A stretch of 64,000 nucleotides of DNA. It comes from Cliona cf. orientalis (Eukaryota; Porifera; Demospongiae; Clionaida; Clionaidae). The notes below the pieces were generated by a model. It saw only the letters and a program-made list of their open reading frames with translations, made no database searches and was not told the origin of the DNA. Each line of letters starts with the position of its first letter. Position 1 is the first letter of the stretch. Location of the stretch: the NCBI GenBank assembly GCA_963930775.1, contig OZ005697.1:5726292-5790291 (forward strand). Reading direction: 5' to 3'. The translations under genes and the position numbers were made by a program. This document shows, one piece after another, positions 1 through 17,510 of this stretch.

Positions 1-380
1 CGTTTAATAAGCATGTGTGCTTATTAACTAGACTTTACGGTACGTGTACATGTACATGTTGCATGTGTCTATTGCTGTCTTACCATCACACCCACTATAA
101 TGATATATTGGATCTTTTTTCTTGGACGCTATCTCTCACACTTTGTGTTTGTGAATCCCTATAGTCTAGACTCCCAATGTTCTTTGGATGTCAGAAGCTC
201 TGAACTCAGCCACTACATGTACACATTGTGTACCACACTCAGAATTCGCTCTCTCCTGAAACCTTGTCCTTTTCATAATAGGATGGGATGCTAGCCAGGC
301 CACTCTCTGCTCTAACTTTGATATATACATGTATAGTTTGTACATGTATGTATATACAAACGTATGCAGGTGCCAGGTAG
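1..380. other. Non-coding stretch at the window edge
   Basis: I see no supported exon here. The first 60 bases (a TTATTAACTAGACTT motif beside a short palindrome) resemble 9488-9550, so this is probably the end of a dispersed repeat. The rest is rich in ACATGTAC motifs, which recur throughout the window. The remaining 3' exons of the EHBP1-like gene should lie beyond this edge. Confidence 0.4.
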
Positions 381-1073
381 TTGAATCAAGGGCTTATCGA
401 GCCGCTGTAGGCGGCGAGAGGGCATGCAACATACGTACACGGCGAAATCCTACATGTTACTAAAAATAGATTTTTTGACAACATGTAGCTATGAAATTTT
501 ATTTGACGGCTTGTCAGCCCGTTCTTTTTGAGATTTAACAAAGAAGAGAGGCTATCATGGTTCTTTCAGGTGGTTCTCAATGCTGCCAAGTGTCAGTAAG
601 TGTCAGTAACAAAATCGAGCCGAGTCTGAGTCTCCAACAGTATAAAACTCCCGTTCACTTTACCGCCCAACGACAGAGACAGAAGCGATGGGGTAAGCTT
701 CTGGTTTTGTTGTATCTAAGACTAGCTTAGAATGAAGACCTTCGATGTCTCATGATCCCAGCTGTCTGATACGTGTGTGATGGCGTTTTGTCAGCTCAGA
801 GCTGTTTTCCACCACCACCGTTTCTGATCAACTCGAGTATAGTCTCATTTTCACTTGTCTTGAGAATTGGTGTTGCCTTCTGGATCTTTGGTGCTCCCAA
901 TAAAGGCTTAGCGTGGAAGTAGGTTGCTACAAAACTAGGTACAAATGTTGCCTATACTAGTTTGTTCATCAAACGTTTTGCTATTTATTAGGATTTCGTC
1001 ATCTATGTTAGCATTATGTAGGTTGCATGCCCTCTCGCTGCCTATGGCAGCTCGATAAGTCCTTGGTTGAATA
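381..1073. mobile_element. Element with long terminal inverted repeats
   Basis: The sequence at 381-434 returns as its reverse complement at about 1018-1073 (shared cores CTTATCGAGC and GCGAGAGGGCATGCAAC), and weaker inverted similarity continues inward for roughly 50 more bases on each side. The 690-base unit lies just downstream of the last visible EHBP1-like exon. It contains a TATAAAA box at 641-647 and, 40 bases on, an ATG at 688 followed at once by a good splice donor, so it may carry a promoter and a tiny first exon. I could not identify a target-site duplication or a transposase. It could also be two inverted copies of a smaller repeat. Confidence 0.5.
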
Positions 1074-1133
1074 CACTCTCATAACTAAAACTCCCTTGAA
1101 TAAAAATACATATTACACATGATGTACACTCAC

Positions 1134-4100
1134 CTTGAGTTCTTCAGTGGACACTGCAGCTTCAGTTGGAATTGTGGGAAGCCTTCGCCTTGGAGATATC
1201 TGAGAGGGCTACAAGAATGGACAGGTGTAACTTACATGTACTCTATTCAGTGAAAGAGAGTGTAGGCATACACCATAATATTATTACATACATTATTATG
1301 TATATACATGTACCACACGTGTCTAATTTACCTCACTTTGGTGCTCAGTGCTTGGTCTGTCATCCAATGGTAGATCTGGGATCCTGCCAGGAAAACCAGA
1401 TTGTACTTAGACTCACTATATCATAACTAGCCTCATGAACTTCAAACTAACACACCTTGAGTCATCGTCGTCCAGCAGTGAAACTGTGCTGCTCGTTGGA
1501 AGTTCAGAAGATGATTCATCTGTATCTTTCGGATTCTCAAATTCCAGAGCTCTGTCACTAGTTTCTTCTTTCTCATCAGTGACATTGTTGACCTCCTCTG
1601 GCTGTATGAGATAGGCATGATCACTCACCAACTCATCAAGTTTCAATTTCGCTGAAGTTCTTGGGCTGACTGTGTTGCTGCTGTCTCTCTCCTCTCCCTG
1701 TGCGTCATCTTTGCTGGCAGCCTCTGGTGCTGAGTGATGTACAGGTGTGGCACCATCACTAGTGGTAATGGACGCATTGCCGGTGGTTTGATCTTGACGT
1801 GAGTATGGCTCGTTGTGGTTTGGTTGCTCTGTTGCATGTACCTGTGAGCCTGCTTGCTGTGCTAGAATAGGACTAATGGATCGAGGAACATTCTGATGTT
1901 GTAGCTGAATCTCTGTTTGGCTGTTGTCACGAGAGTGCCTTGAGTACATACTGACTTTGTTAGCATCAGGAGGAGTCGTAGTGACTGGAGAGTCCTTTGT
2001 TGCAAACACTTCAAACTTGGTGATGTCAAATGGTGATGAAGGTGATTTTCTACTCTCTTCACCTACAGCAATATTGAGAATTGTATATCCAAATGGAGAA
2101 ATGATAGCAAAATAATCTGTATGATGCTAAATTCAAACATAATATACAGAACACGAGTACACAATGAAGGATGAAGCTTTATCATGGCTCACCTGTTGGA
2201 CTATTAGCGCCACTACCAACATTTCGTGAGGTTTGCCTCGTGATTGCTGATTGTGTGGCCTTGTTGAAATACTGGTACATCTGGTAGACAAACGACATCA
2301 CAGCAAGCTTGTCTGGGACAGTGGCAGTCACCATCATGTTAGGGGTCAAAGTGCATGCTATCCCCAGTGACCGGGCAATGTCAAATGCCTGCACATATGA
2401 ACGATTAGTCACTTCATGGTGGCGAGATCAAGGGGAGAAATTCCTACAGTGTGTATACTATAACTCGATCTGTTAGTGTCCCAGAAAGCTCAAAATTGAT
2501 TCCAGTACACATACATGTAACTATGATCTATGTGCTAAAATACACCAAGCTTGAGCAAAATATACTAGAAGAAGACCTATGGCAATTAAATGCTACCCAC
2601 GTGTAATTTATAGTACTATCATACATCACTGTGCATACCAAAATATTGTTGTCTTTGAGAGTGTTTGGGGACAGCATTTCAAAATCCCTGCAAATAGGAC
2701 GGCATTCATTAATACTTGTAAAATTTTTGCCCCTCTATTGGTTGCCATCCCACAGTGAATTATTAATTTAGGCAGGTATCATCAATCACCATGCATAGAT
2801 GTTAAACATAATAATTATACAAAGTCTATTGCATACATAAAATGTGAGCGTAATTATTAGGATAGTGACCTGAAATTAACATGTATACATGTTCATCAAC
2901 TTACTGGATCAAGTCAGGTCGGTAGTAGCGTATGATTGCAAGGAATCCCAACCCACTTCTCCAAGATGTAGTCATGTTGGTAATCTTGACAGATGGTACA
3001 TCTGCTGTCACCTCCTGGGACCATTCTGATATAATATTATAGTAAAATAGGGTGCAAATACAATCGGAGGTCAGGCACATTAGGTGGCGTTACAAACCCA
3101 AGGTACATACACACTGTTATAGTCAATAATATGCATACATATATACACTTACTGAGAAGTTGGTCTGTGGATAGCACTTCGTGTGGCACCTGTGTGATAA
3201 GGGAAGATGTGAAAGTAATGAACAGGGGCACATACATGTACCTACCATTGGAGGAGTGATAGAGCGTCCCCCACCCCTGCAAATAAATATGCAGATAATT
3301 AATATAATAATATTATTAGTACTATAGTGATAAATGTACCTACATGTATATTTACATGTAGCTGTAAAATATAATAGCAGGTCATGATGTACATCCAATG
3401 GACAGACTATCTATGGACTATGATTGAGCCCACACCTAGGTACACCCACCGCCCACTAATATTCAACATTCTTACAGCATGTGTACTATCATGCTCCTGG
3501 TACTATAATATTCTGATCAAGCACTTACAGTGTACGTACATGTAAATGTACATGTAGATGCATGTATGGGTATAAATATTATGGCCATGGTAGACAGTAC
3601 TAGTAACATAGAATGTAAGGTATACAGAGCTCTAGCGTTAGCAAACTGAGATCCTACTGTTCCAGGAACAGTTCCCATTTTAATCCTAATTATTGTCAAA
3701 GCTAAGTGGATCTTGCATAGTTTACATCACCATATTATATTGTAAGTTTGCCTGAGTAGGCATTGGATGGTTTCCCCTAGGTTTGGGGTTCGTAGTGGAA
3801 AATGAACCTATTAAACTCTCATGCACATTAAACGTACACAAGTGGTATTATAACTGACCAGTAACTGTAGTCATCTTCCTCGTCCTCCAAGAAGCCAATG
3901 GTGGAGAGGTTGGAGACACTCATCATGCTAGCCAGGCTGATCATGTCATCGTCCCTGCATGGACAAACACAGCAACACATGTCAACTAGAGGGCACTTCA
4001 CACTAGCCTCCTACCCAAGCCAGACCATGTTCCTCTCATGAAACACTGACAAACATGAGAAGGCCTGGCTGGCTGGGTATGAGGCGCTGCACAGCTTCAG

Positions 4101-6856
4101 TGCCCTTCACACAACCATGTGCCTTACGTGGCTTTTCCCTCTTTGAGAAACTTTGAAGTAAGAGAGACCTCTAGCATGACCGTCTTGATCTTCCTGGATG
4201 TTGGCTTTAGTCGAAGGTGGAGATCATGGTCATAAGGCATGGATGATGCATACCGAACCATATTAATACTAGTTGTGGCTAGGACTTTGCGCTTCCCACT
4301 GCTGTCCACCTACAGAGTTAGTAAACGTACATGTATGTACAAGTGCAGTACTAACTACGTACACTTGTATACTACATGCACATGTACATTACAAATAATT
4401 TGATTATCTTCCTGGGAGAACATGAGTAGTGGTATACACGAGATGTAACTTCAAGTGATTTAATTATGTCCAGCCAAGGCTAAGTTGATACACCACAGAG
4501 GAACCACCAATACCACACAATCTTCCTGAAGCGATGTCACATTCATGTACAAGGGTGAGCAATCCAGCTTAAATCCACCTTTAGTTCTTATACACTTTGT
4601 GGTACATGTATGTACGTACATGTACATTGCATCATGTACATACAAAACAAGGATGTATCCCTTCAAAATCTGGACACTGCTTTCCACGATAGAGCTAGAA
4701 AGCTTCTGTGGTGTACATAACTGTGTAGTGTACATGTATTTCCACTTACGTCAATGACAGCAAATTCCCATTCTTTTGTCTCATACGTCTTGTCCTTGGG
4801 ACCCTACAAAACAAAGTCAAGAAGTAATTTCCAAACATAAACTGTATTATTATAATCCCCAAACATACACATCTACTTCTAAAGATATTCCCAACCATGT
4901 ACATGCACACTAAGAAATTGCCATACCTTGTAGAGAGTAACAGTAATGTCCATGATCTCTGCTTCTGGCCAAATGACCACACCCCTAGCATTGTTGTCAG
5001 GGGACTGTTGCCATGGACGCAGCTGTGAGAAGACAGAGTAACATGAACAGGTAGTCCACTCGTATACTCCAATTAGTGTCTATTCTCTCTTCAAAATTAT
5101 GGATATCGTACATTTGGACCCACTGATACAAAATTAATGGTGATTGTTCACTGAATGCACATCCATATTATTATAAACAATGAATTTAATTTTACTAACA
5201 AAGTTCATTGAATACGCAGGTACCTTTGTGATCAATCGTCTGCCTTTCCTAGTCCATGACACACAAATCTTATTTGGCCGCCTATGTGTGTGTGAGAGAG
5301 AATGAGAGAACTTAAGAGAAGAATTTATAAACTTGCAATCATTTTGTAACAAGTAATCACTCCAGTTGCACACATATCATGGCAGATATGCCCAAACAAA
5401 CTGGTTTCGTTCAGTTTCAAATTGATGAATATATAGAACTAGTCCATAACCCATAACAAGACACTAAATCTATAAATTCAGTAACTAGTTGGCCACCTAA
5501 ACATGTACCACTACTCTAGCTCAAAGTTGGTAAATATCTACATGTAGGTTATAGCATAGGGGAATATATAATCTATGGTTATAGCACACACAATACTACA
5601 TATGCAGTCTACAGCTGTTCGGTCAAGTGTTAATGAGTAAATGGACAGGTACTCTCAGCAGGTGTAGCCAACTAGGCGTTAATGACAGCCAACAATACAC
5701 TGGTATTCATCACGACACTACACGCTACACGTTTATTTGTACCCCTTGCACTGGTAGTGTTCTACAAGTCTATATTATAGATCCGCTCTACAGTACTAGT
5801 ATTCATCATCTATCATATAGATGTACAATCATACTTGTGTAAGTAGAACAAATAACATTACAGGGTGATCACTACAGTGCCAGATGACGGGCACAGACAT
5901 GTATTCTTAGACCACCTTCCCATGAGCAATTTCCTCTTGAGCCACTAACAAAAAATACAATATTCAAGGGGTGGTCACTACTATGCCCGCTATACTCCCG
6001 CGACCGGAATCAAAATTTGATCAGGCTTGTTTTGGGCCTTGATCACTTGATTCCTGCTGGAAGACTCCCATGATTGCTTAATTTTTGAAAAATGTGCGTT
6101 TTTCTGGTAAAGGTTGTCAATCGCTCCATATATAAAGGTTATGAGAATTCGTAAAATGCTAATTTCTTGCGTTAAATTGGATCATGCGTTGTATTCGATT
6201 AACTACAGTACCGTTGATTTCTTTGATCAATTTATAGTTTACTGAGGTGAACGCCTAATACGGAGGTGAGGGGGATCAAAATGCCCAGTCACAGGTGCCA
6301 GTACAGCAGGTATAGCCTTGATATTGTATACAAGCGATTCAATCTCACACATTTCGAGTGTACCAATAGACTCTTGAATAGGTGGGTACCTCCAGAGCCT
6401 GAGAAAACCAATACCACAGAGATTGTTATTTTGTCTAGTGCATGTACATGTATATATATATGTAGCATATCCTCCACACTAGCAAACAAGGAACGATAAT
6501 TGGGTCTGAGAATGTGGACAATTGGAATTAACATTGACACACATGGACAAGGTAAAATTTAATTCTTGATGGCAGTGTGCAAATTGTCAAGATGCATATA
6601 CACTTTGATCAACAGGCCGGTATCTGCTACAAGTGATGCTCAACTTGAACACCTTCCCTGCCTGGGATGACTATGATTGGCAGTAGCAGCTCCCAATGGT
6701 CCATGTTCATACGTACATGCCCATGTAAGACGGCCACACTATGGCAACTCACCATTTGTCCCTCAGACTCTCCACTACCACAGATTGGTAGGTGGCCGTG
6801 TACTGGAACTTGGTTGCTCTCTTTCCCACTCGCTGGATCTTACGCAGCACGGACAT
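1134..6856 (-). CDS. EHBP1: EHBP1-like protein (NT-C2 and CH domains), 3' end outside window
   Basis: EHBP1 proteins link Rab8/Rab10-type membranes to actin in endocytic recycling. I place 14 exons, 5' to 3': 6753-6856, 5224-5281, 4927-5022, 4750-4803, 4128-4309, 3859-3954, 3246-3276, 3153-3189, 2905-3025, 2639-2687, 2193-2388, 1456-2062, 1332-1383, 1134-1208. All junctions are GT-AG and keep one frame for 586 codons. The start [12 protein letters not shown] matches the family N-terminus. Residues 1 to about 170 are the N-terminal C2 domain ([29 protein letters not shown]). Residues about 220-320 are a calponin-homology domain ([35 protein letters not shown]). A polar Ser/Thr-rich linker follows. 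The C-terminal bMERB Rab-binding domain is not in the window, so the gene runs off the left edge. The C2-CH linker is short and I see no NPF motif anywhere in the visible part. Confidence 0.9.
6075..6208. mobile_element. Truncated copy of a TA-duplicating MITE
   Basis: This shares its interior (GTCAATCGCTCCATAT, AATTCGTAAAATGCTAATTT) and its right end (CGATTAACTACAGTA) with the copies at 26343-26501 and 35826-35974. The left terminal repeat is missing. It lies in the first intron of the EHBP1-like gene. A more diverged relative covers about 9215-9345. Confidence 0.6.
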
Positions 6857-7297
6857 GACGACAGCTTGATCACTATACAGTATATGTGGGAGACAGACAG
6901 TTCTCTTTTTAGCATACAATCTGATATACTCTGAGCAATCTTGCAACTAGTACTCACCAATAGACCGTACATACACTGACCAGTATTGACTATTCACTCA
7001 ATGCCTTGGGAAGAAAAGGCGCTGACATTGCACATCGACAAGCCAAGCTGATTGCACATCCGTATCGTGTTTACATGTTACGCACATGTACACTGGGCTG
7101 ACGCGTGACTAGACCTTGTGACAGTCACATGCCACCGTAGCCAGTGCCGGTCATAGAACTAGAGAGGGTGAGCACCTCACATGAACACCTCCCAGCACCG
7201 AGTCCAGTTGAAGCAGTATCCTTTTGGAGAACAGTAGACCGTTGATTAAGCGGCCTACTCTAGACCAGTCCTTCAAACCCAGTTAGGAACGTTCAAG
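6857..7297. promoter_or_regulatory. Shared bidirectional promoter region, EHBP1-like / Rab14
   Basis: The start codons of the EHBP1-like gene (minus, 6856) and Rab14 (plus, 7298) face away from each other across 441 bases. This interval must therefore contain both 5' untranslated regions and probably both core promoters. I see no clear TATA box close to either gene. The part nearest Rab14 (7080-7290) is less AT-rich than the surroundings. The extent is inferred from the gene models. Confidence 0.55.
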
Positions 7298-13876
<6,579 letters not shown>

Positions 13877-14549
13877 TGTGTGTTGCGATGTCAGTCTATG
13901 GCAACTGCTAGCTTAGTTTTATTTTTCCTTGCAATTTTATGGCTTGGTTAAGTGGTGTTTGTTGTAAGTACGGTAACTCTATACTGTTAACAGTACACAC
14001 AAGATGCAGTGTAACCCTGGACCTGCACTTACACTGTCAAAATAATTATTGTTAATGTATGTGGTCATATAATATTATGCACCTTCTTTTAAACAAAGTG
14101 TTGTTATTGATATTATAAATAATTAAATTAAGAGCGGTGTATTACCACAGTATGGGAGTCTTTGTAGAATATTAATGTCATAGATTATCGCCCCATGGCT
14201 GGCCGCTATGAATGGTAATGCTTATGATATTTAAATCTCCATACAGCTTGCGATTCCTGAGCATAGCAAGACAGTTGGATGAGTTCAATGCCATAATAAT
14301 AATTATCTCATTAATTGAGATATATGGTGACCCTACCTATATGGCAAGAATGTAGTAGTACTATGAAACCACTCTGAGATTGTTGACCTGGGTATTTTAA
14401 CCGGATTAACTCGGATAAGAAGATCGAAGCCATAATAGTGTGTGTGTACATACCTGAAGTTCAGTATTGTAGCTAATACTTGGACACCACTAGTCTACAA
14501 AAGATATTATTGCAGTCTAACATAGTGCAAATTCTATATCATAAATAGA
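13877..14549. other. Convergent intergenic region, Rab14 / sulfotransferase
   Basis: The two genes end towards each other here, so this holds both 3' untranslated regions. It is AT-rich, and 14112-14130 is a plausible polyadenylation area for Rab14. I see no further gene or repeat. Confidence 0.5.
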
Positions 14550-15913
14550 TTAAATATTAACATCCAACTCCAAGATGTGTTTATGTGTGTCTTTCTCTGG
14601 TGGAAAGAGCATGTAGTAGAACTTCAGCTCTGGTTCTAGTTTCTTTAAAATCCTGAGTTTTTGATCCTCTGTTAATTGTCCATAGTATTTATTCATGAGT
14701 TCATCTGAGGGTTTAGGATACTGTGGACGAAGTTCCTCTTCTGATGCTCCTATCTTGTCTGTCAATAGTTTGGAATCACTCCTGAATGTTTTGAAGTTGC
14801 CATAATAGTCATATCGTACAGTGCATGGTTTGCAGAGTCTGAGGACTGAATTGAAGTGTGCATTCTGTGAAAGTCTGTCTGACTTCACCCAGTAGTCAAC
14901 AAAGTCACTAAATGAGATGTTGATAGGATAGGACTCATGTGCTGCCCTCCATTTCAAATATTTGTCAGGGTATGCTTTTAAAATTAATTGTTCTTTATCG
15001 AAAAGGAGGATATCACCTTCAACGTCTCGGTCATTTTCGTCTGATAGTGTCATTTTCTCCTCACTTTTTACTGCCACACTCATCTTACTCCTATAGCCAC
15101 TCAACAACCGTTCTAGTGGGTGTCGGAACATTACAAATTTGAAGTAATTCCCAACAACAGCTTCCCGTTCTTCCAAATCTAAAGCATTTAGAAGTATCTC
15201 ACGCAGCTTTGGTGCCACGTGAGGCTGCTTATGTTTGTTGTAGTCCAGGTATTGGTCAGGAAGCATTCCTTGGGAGTGCAGTAGAAGAATTTTAAATGTT
15301 GTGCAAGCCGACTTGGGTACATAGCAGAATGCTACTTCTTTCTCTTTATGAAGTAAAAGTTGCCTAGCTGGTAGCTCTCTCTTCTTATATGGTGTAGAAT
15401 ATCTTCTACAATATTCCTCCACCTGCTGCTTCTGAAACTGTGACAGCAATAACACAGATACTAACTATTATCACTAAAGACATGCACACCTGATAGCTGT
15501 GTACTTACCTTGGACCTTTCTTCGTAAGTCGTATTCCAAAAATCATTAGGATTGTTCCATATTAAGTCAGTTTGATATTGTTCTCTCAACTTCAATTTGG
15601 GCTGGACTTGATGCTTTGAGTTAATAGGGATATATGAAGCCTTTCGTCCATTTATGCCTCCTCTTTTCACCGCAGTTTCTCTTAAAGTAGACTTTGCTGG
15701 ACTCTGGTTACTATACTCTTGATGGGGCTCAAGAATCTGAACACTTTGCTCAATATTAATGTGTTTTATTAGTACCTTTTGCCATGGTTCTGGTCTGAAT
15801 ACTAAAATACACACTAGCACAATACAACATGTGGAGAATAGAGCTAGACAACTAGGCAATTTCTGTGCTAGTGATACCATAATGTTTAACTTGTAGGTGA
15901 TTCTAGACATCAA
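14550..15913 (-). CDS. Golgi carbohydrate sulfotransferase (HNK-1/CHST8-14 type)
   Basis: Enzymes of this family move sulfate from PAPS to glycan chains (chondroitin, dermatan, HNK-1 or GalNAc) in the Golgi lumen. Two exons, 15509-15913 and 14550-15437, join in phase 0 to give 430 residues, within the family range. Residues about 20-42 form one hydrophobic helix after a short cytosolic start, the usual type II Golgi anchor, followed by a stem. The 5'-phosphosulfate loop is YVPKSACTTFK (about 174-184), and the 3'-phosphate motif is FRHPLERLLSGYR (about 239-251). ISFSDFVDYWV and the Cys pair in LRLCKPC also fit Sulfotransfer_2 enzymes. The acceptor glycan cannot be told from sequence alone. The start is the upstream of two adjacent ATGs. 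Confidence 0.9.
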
Positions 15914-16617
15914 TTGGAAGCTCTAGTCAGGTGATTACCTATCCCTAGGACTGGAATGTGAATGTGTCTGAGTGCAAATTGGCAGGTACTACGCCCATGC
16001 ATACCAATGTGGGAGGCTGGTTGCATGGCTGGGAGAAAGGAAGTTAGAGGAAGCCATGCATGCATGCATACACTGTAGTTAAGTAAACCACAGGTTCTGT
16101 TAAATTTCCAGATCACAGTAGATCTACTGCAGCTACTGAAATTTGATTCTGGTCCACTCGGAGTCTCCTGTTTATCGTTACTAATTTCTCTAATATTATG
16201 CAGTGCATTAAATTTGGAAGCAGAATCTGATAAAGTTCAATCTTGCAGGGGATAGAATGATTTAGTATGGTGATATATTTGGATGCGCTAAAGAATGTCC
16301 ACATTGTGATCTTCAATAGGACTGAATTGAATACGTAACTACGATTTCAAGCAAGGCACTGGAGTCCAAATTCACCCCTGAAGGCATGACTCCCATGCAT
16401 GTGTACGTATCAATCTCTTGTCCTACCACACTTACAGTTCTGTGCTCAATAAACAGAGCTTGTAGCTAGCTAGTTAGGTCCATCTTCATGGCTATTATAA
16501 TGTCATAATTTAGAATTTTGGTTCAACGAACTTGAATTGATTATAGTAGGTGAGTTGCTGGAAATACAGTGTATATACATGCATCAGAATAATAATGTAG
16601 GTCTAACTCTAGCCATC

Positions 16618-16700
16618 CAGTTTGGGGGGGCAAGGCCCACTGATCTTAACTTTGGGGGGGGGGGGCGATTGCCCCCCCCCTCTGCCCCCCCCCCCTGTTC
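16618..16700. repeat. G-run / C-run hairpin
   Basis: One G run, a second longer G run and two C runs stand close together; the second G run and the first C run can pair across a 4-6 base loop. The arrangement resembles the interior of the CAGGGTTTCAT-end elements, but I cannot find clean ends, so it may be a decayed copy. Confidence 0.5.
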
Positions 16701-16704
16701 CGCC

Positions 16705-16857
16705 TGTTACGATGCAAATGCGATCCCAACCTAGTCGGGGCCACCATACTCTTATGTATGGGACGGAATAGAGCGGGTTCGAATCTTGCCGTACACTTTG
16801 ACTTTTTTCCCTGTTGAATTTTTCTAAGTGTTGATAGATCGCATTTGCGTCGTAACA
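16705..16857. repeat. Short element with 21-bp inverted ends and a B-box-like motif
   Basis: TGTTACGATGCAAATGCGAT at the left end returns inverted at the right end (one difference over 21 bases), bounding 153 bases. Inside, on the plus strand, GCGGGTTCGAATCTTGC looks like a tRNA T-arm / pol III B box, preceded by a 6-bp stem CCATAC/GTATGG with a small loop. No full cloverleaf can be drawn. It may be a MITE that captured a tRNA-like piece, or the resemblance may be chance. Confidence 0.45.
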
Positions 16858-17300
16858 CTGCCTCCCCTGCTGTTGTCCCCTAATAAGTGCAGAGATCTCT
16901 CAATTTGCTGCCAAATTTACAAGATTATAAACCACATTGACGGTATAGATTTTAATAAATATTTGGTTCTAAGTGTTGCTAATACTTGTTGTTATCTATC
17001 TTTATAATGTTGTCAATCTAGAATTAATTACAAGCACCCTTTAATTATTGGAACAACATCCCCTCAGATATGAATTAAATCAAATCATAGCACTATTATG
17101 CCCTAAATCTCACTGCCAGTACAGAGTACTGAACTACTGGTCTGTTTCTGCAGATTGTTATGGTAAAGGGTCACGTAACATACTTCATCTGCGCATGCGT
17201 TTTAGGCGAGCCATCAAACTTTGACCCACAGAATGGGGCGTGCCCCTGCCCTGGACGGCCACCTGAGGGCATGAGACGGCTATGGACGAAGGTCAAGGTA

Positions 17301-17464
17301 GTGAGCTTATCTGGGGCTCGCAAGCCCAGTCCCTTTAGCAGGAATAAATGTAGTACAGTAAAATTATCAATGAAAGACTACAGTGAGCTTATCTGGGGCT
17401 CGCGAGCCCAGTCCCTTTAGCAGGAATAAATGTAGTACAGTAAAATTATCAATGAAAGACTACT
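17301..17464 (+). repeat. Two-copy 82-bp tandem duplication
   Basis: The unit at 17301-17382 is repeated at 17383-17464 with very few differences (CTCGCAAGCCC versus CTCGCGAGCCC). It includes the perfect palindrome GGGCTCGCGAGCCC in the second copy. It ends about 46 bases before the presumed start codon of the beta-helix gene, so it probably lies in that gene's promoter or 5' untranslated region. Confidence 0.8.
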
Positions 17465-17510
17465 GTATTCATTGGTACTCTTGTGTTATAATTTTGCAGC
17501 TCCCCCCGTT

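Larger units (their letters stand above)
15914..17300. other. Intergenic region upstream of the sulfotransferase and the beta-helix gene
   Basis: This must contain the sulfotransferase promoter (minus) and the beta-helix gene promoter (plus). Apart from the G/C tract and the inverted repeat listed separately (16618-16857), I see no gene. Open frames on either strand are short and have no recognisable composition or splice context. Confidence 0.5.

Noticed and set aside
16770-16800. Possible tRNA gene at the GGTTCGAATC motif
   Set aside because: No acceptor stem or proper D arm can be formed around it, so it is not a functional tRNA.
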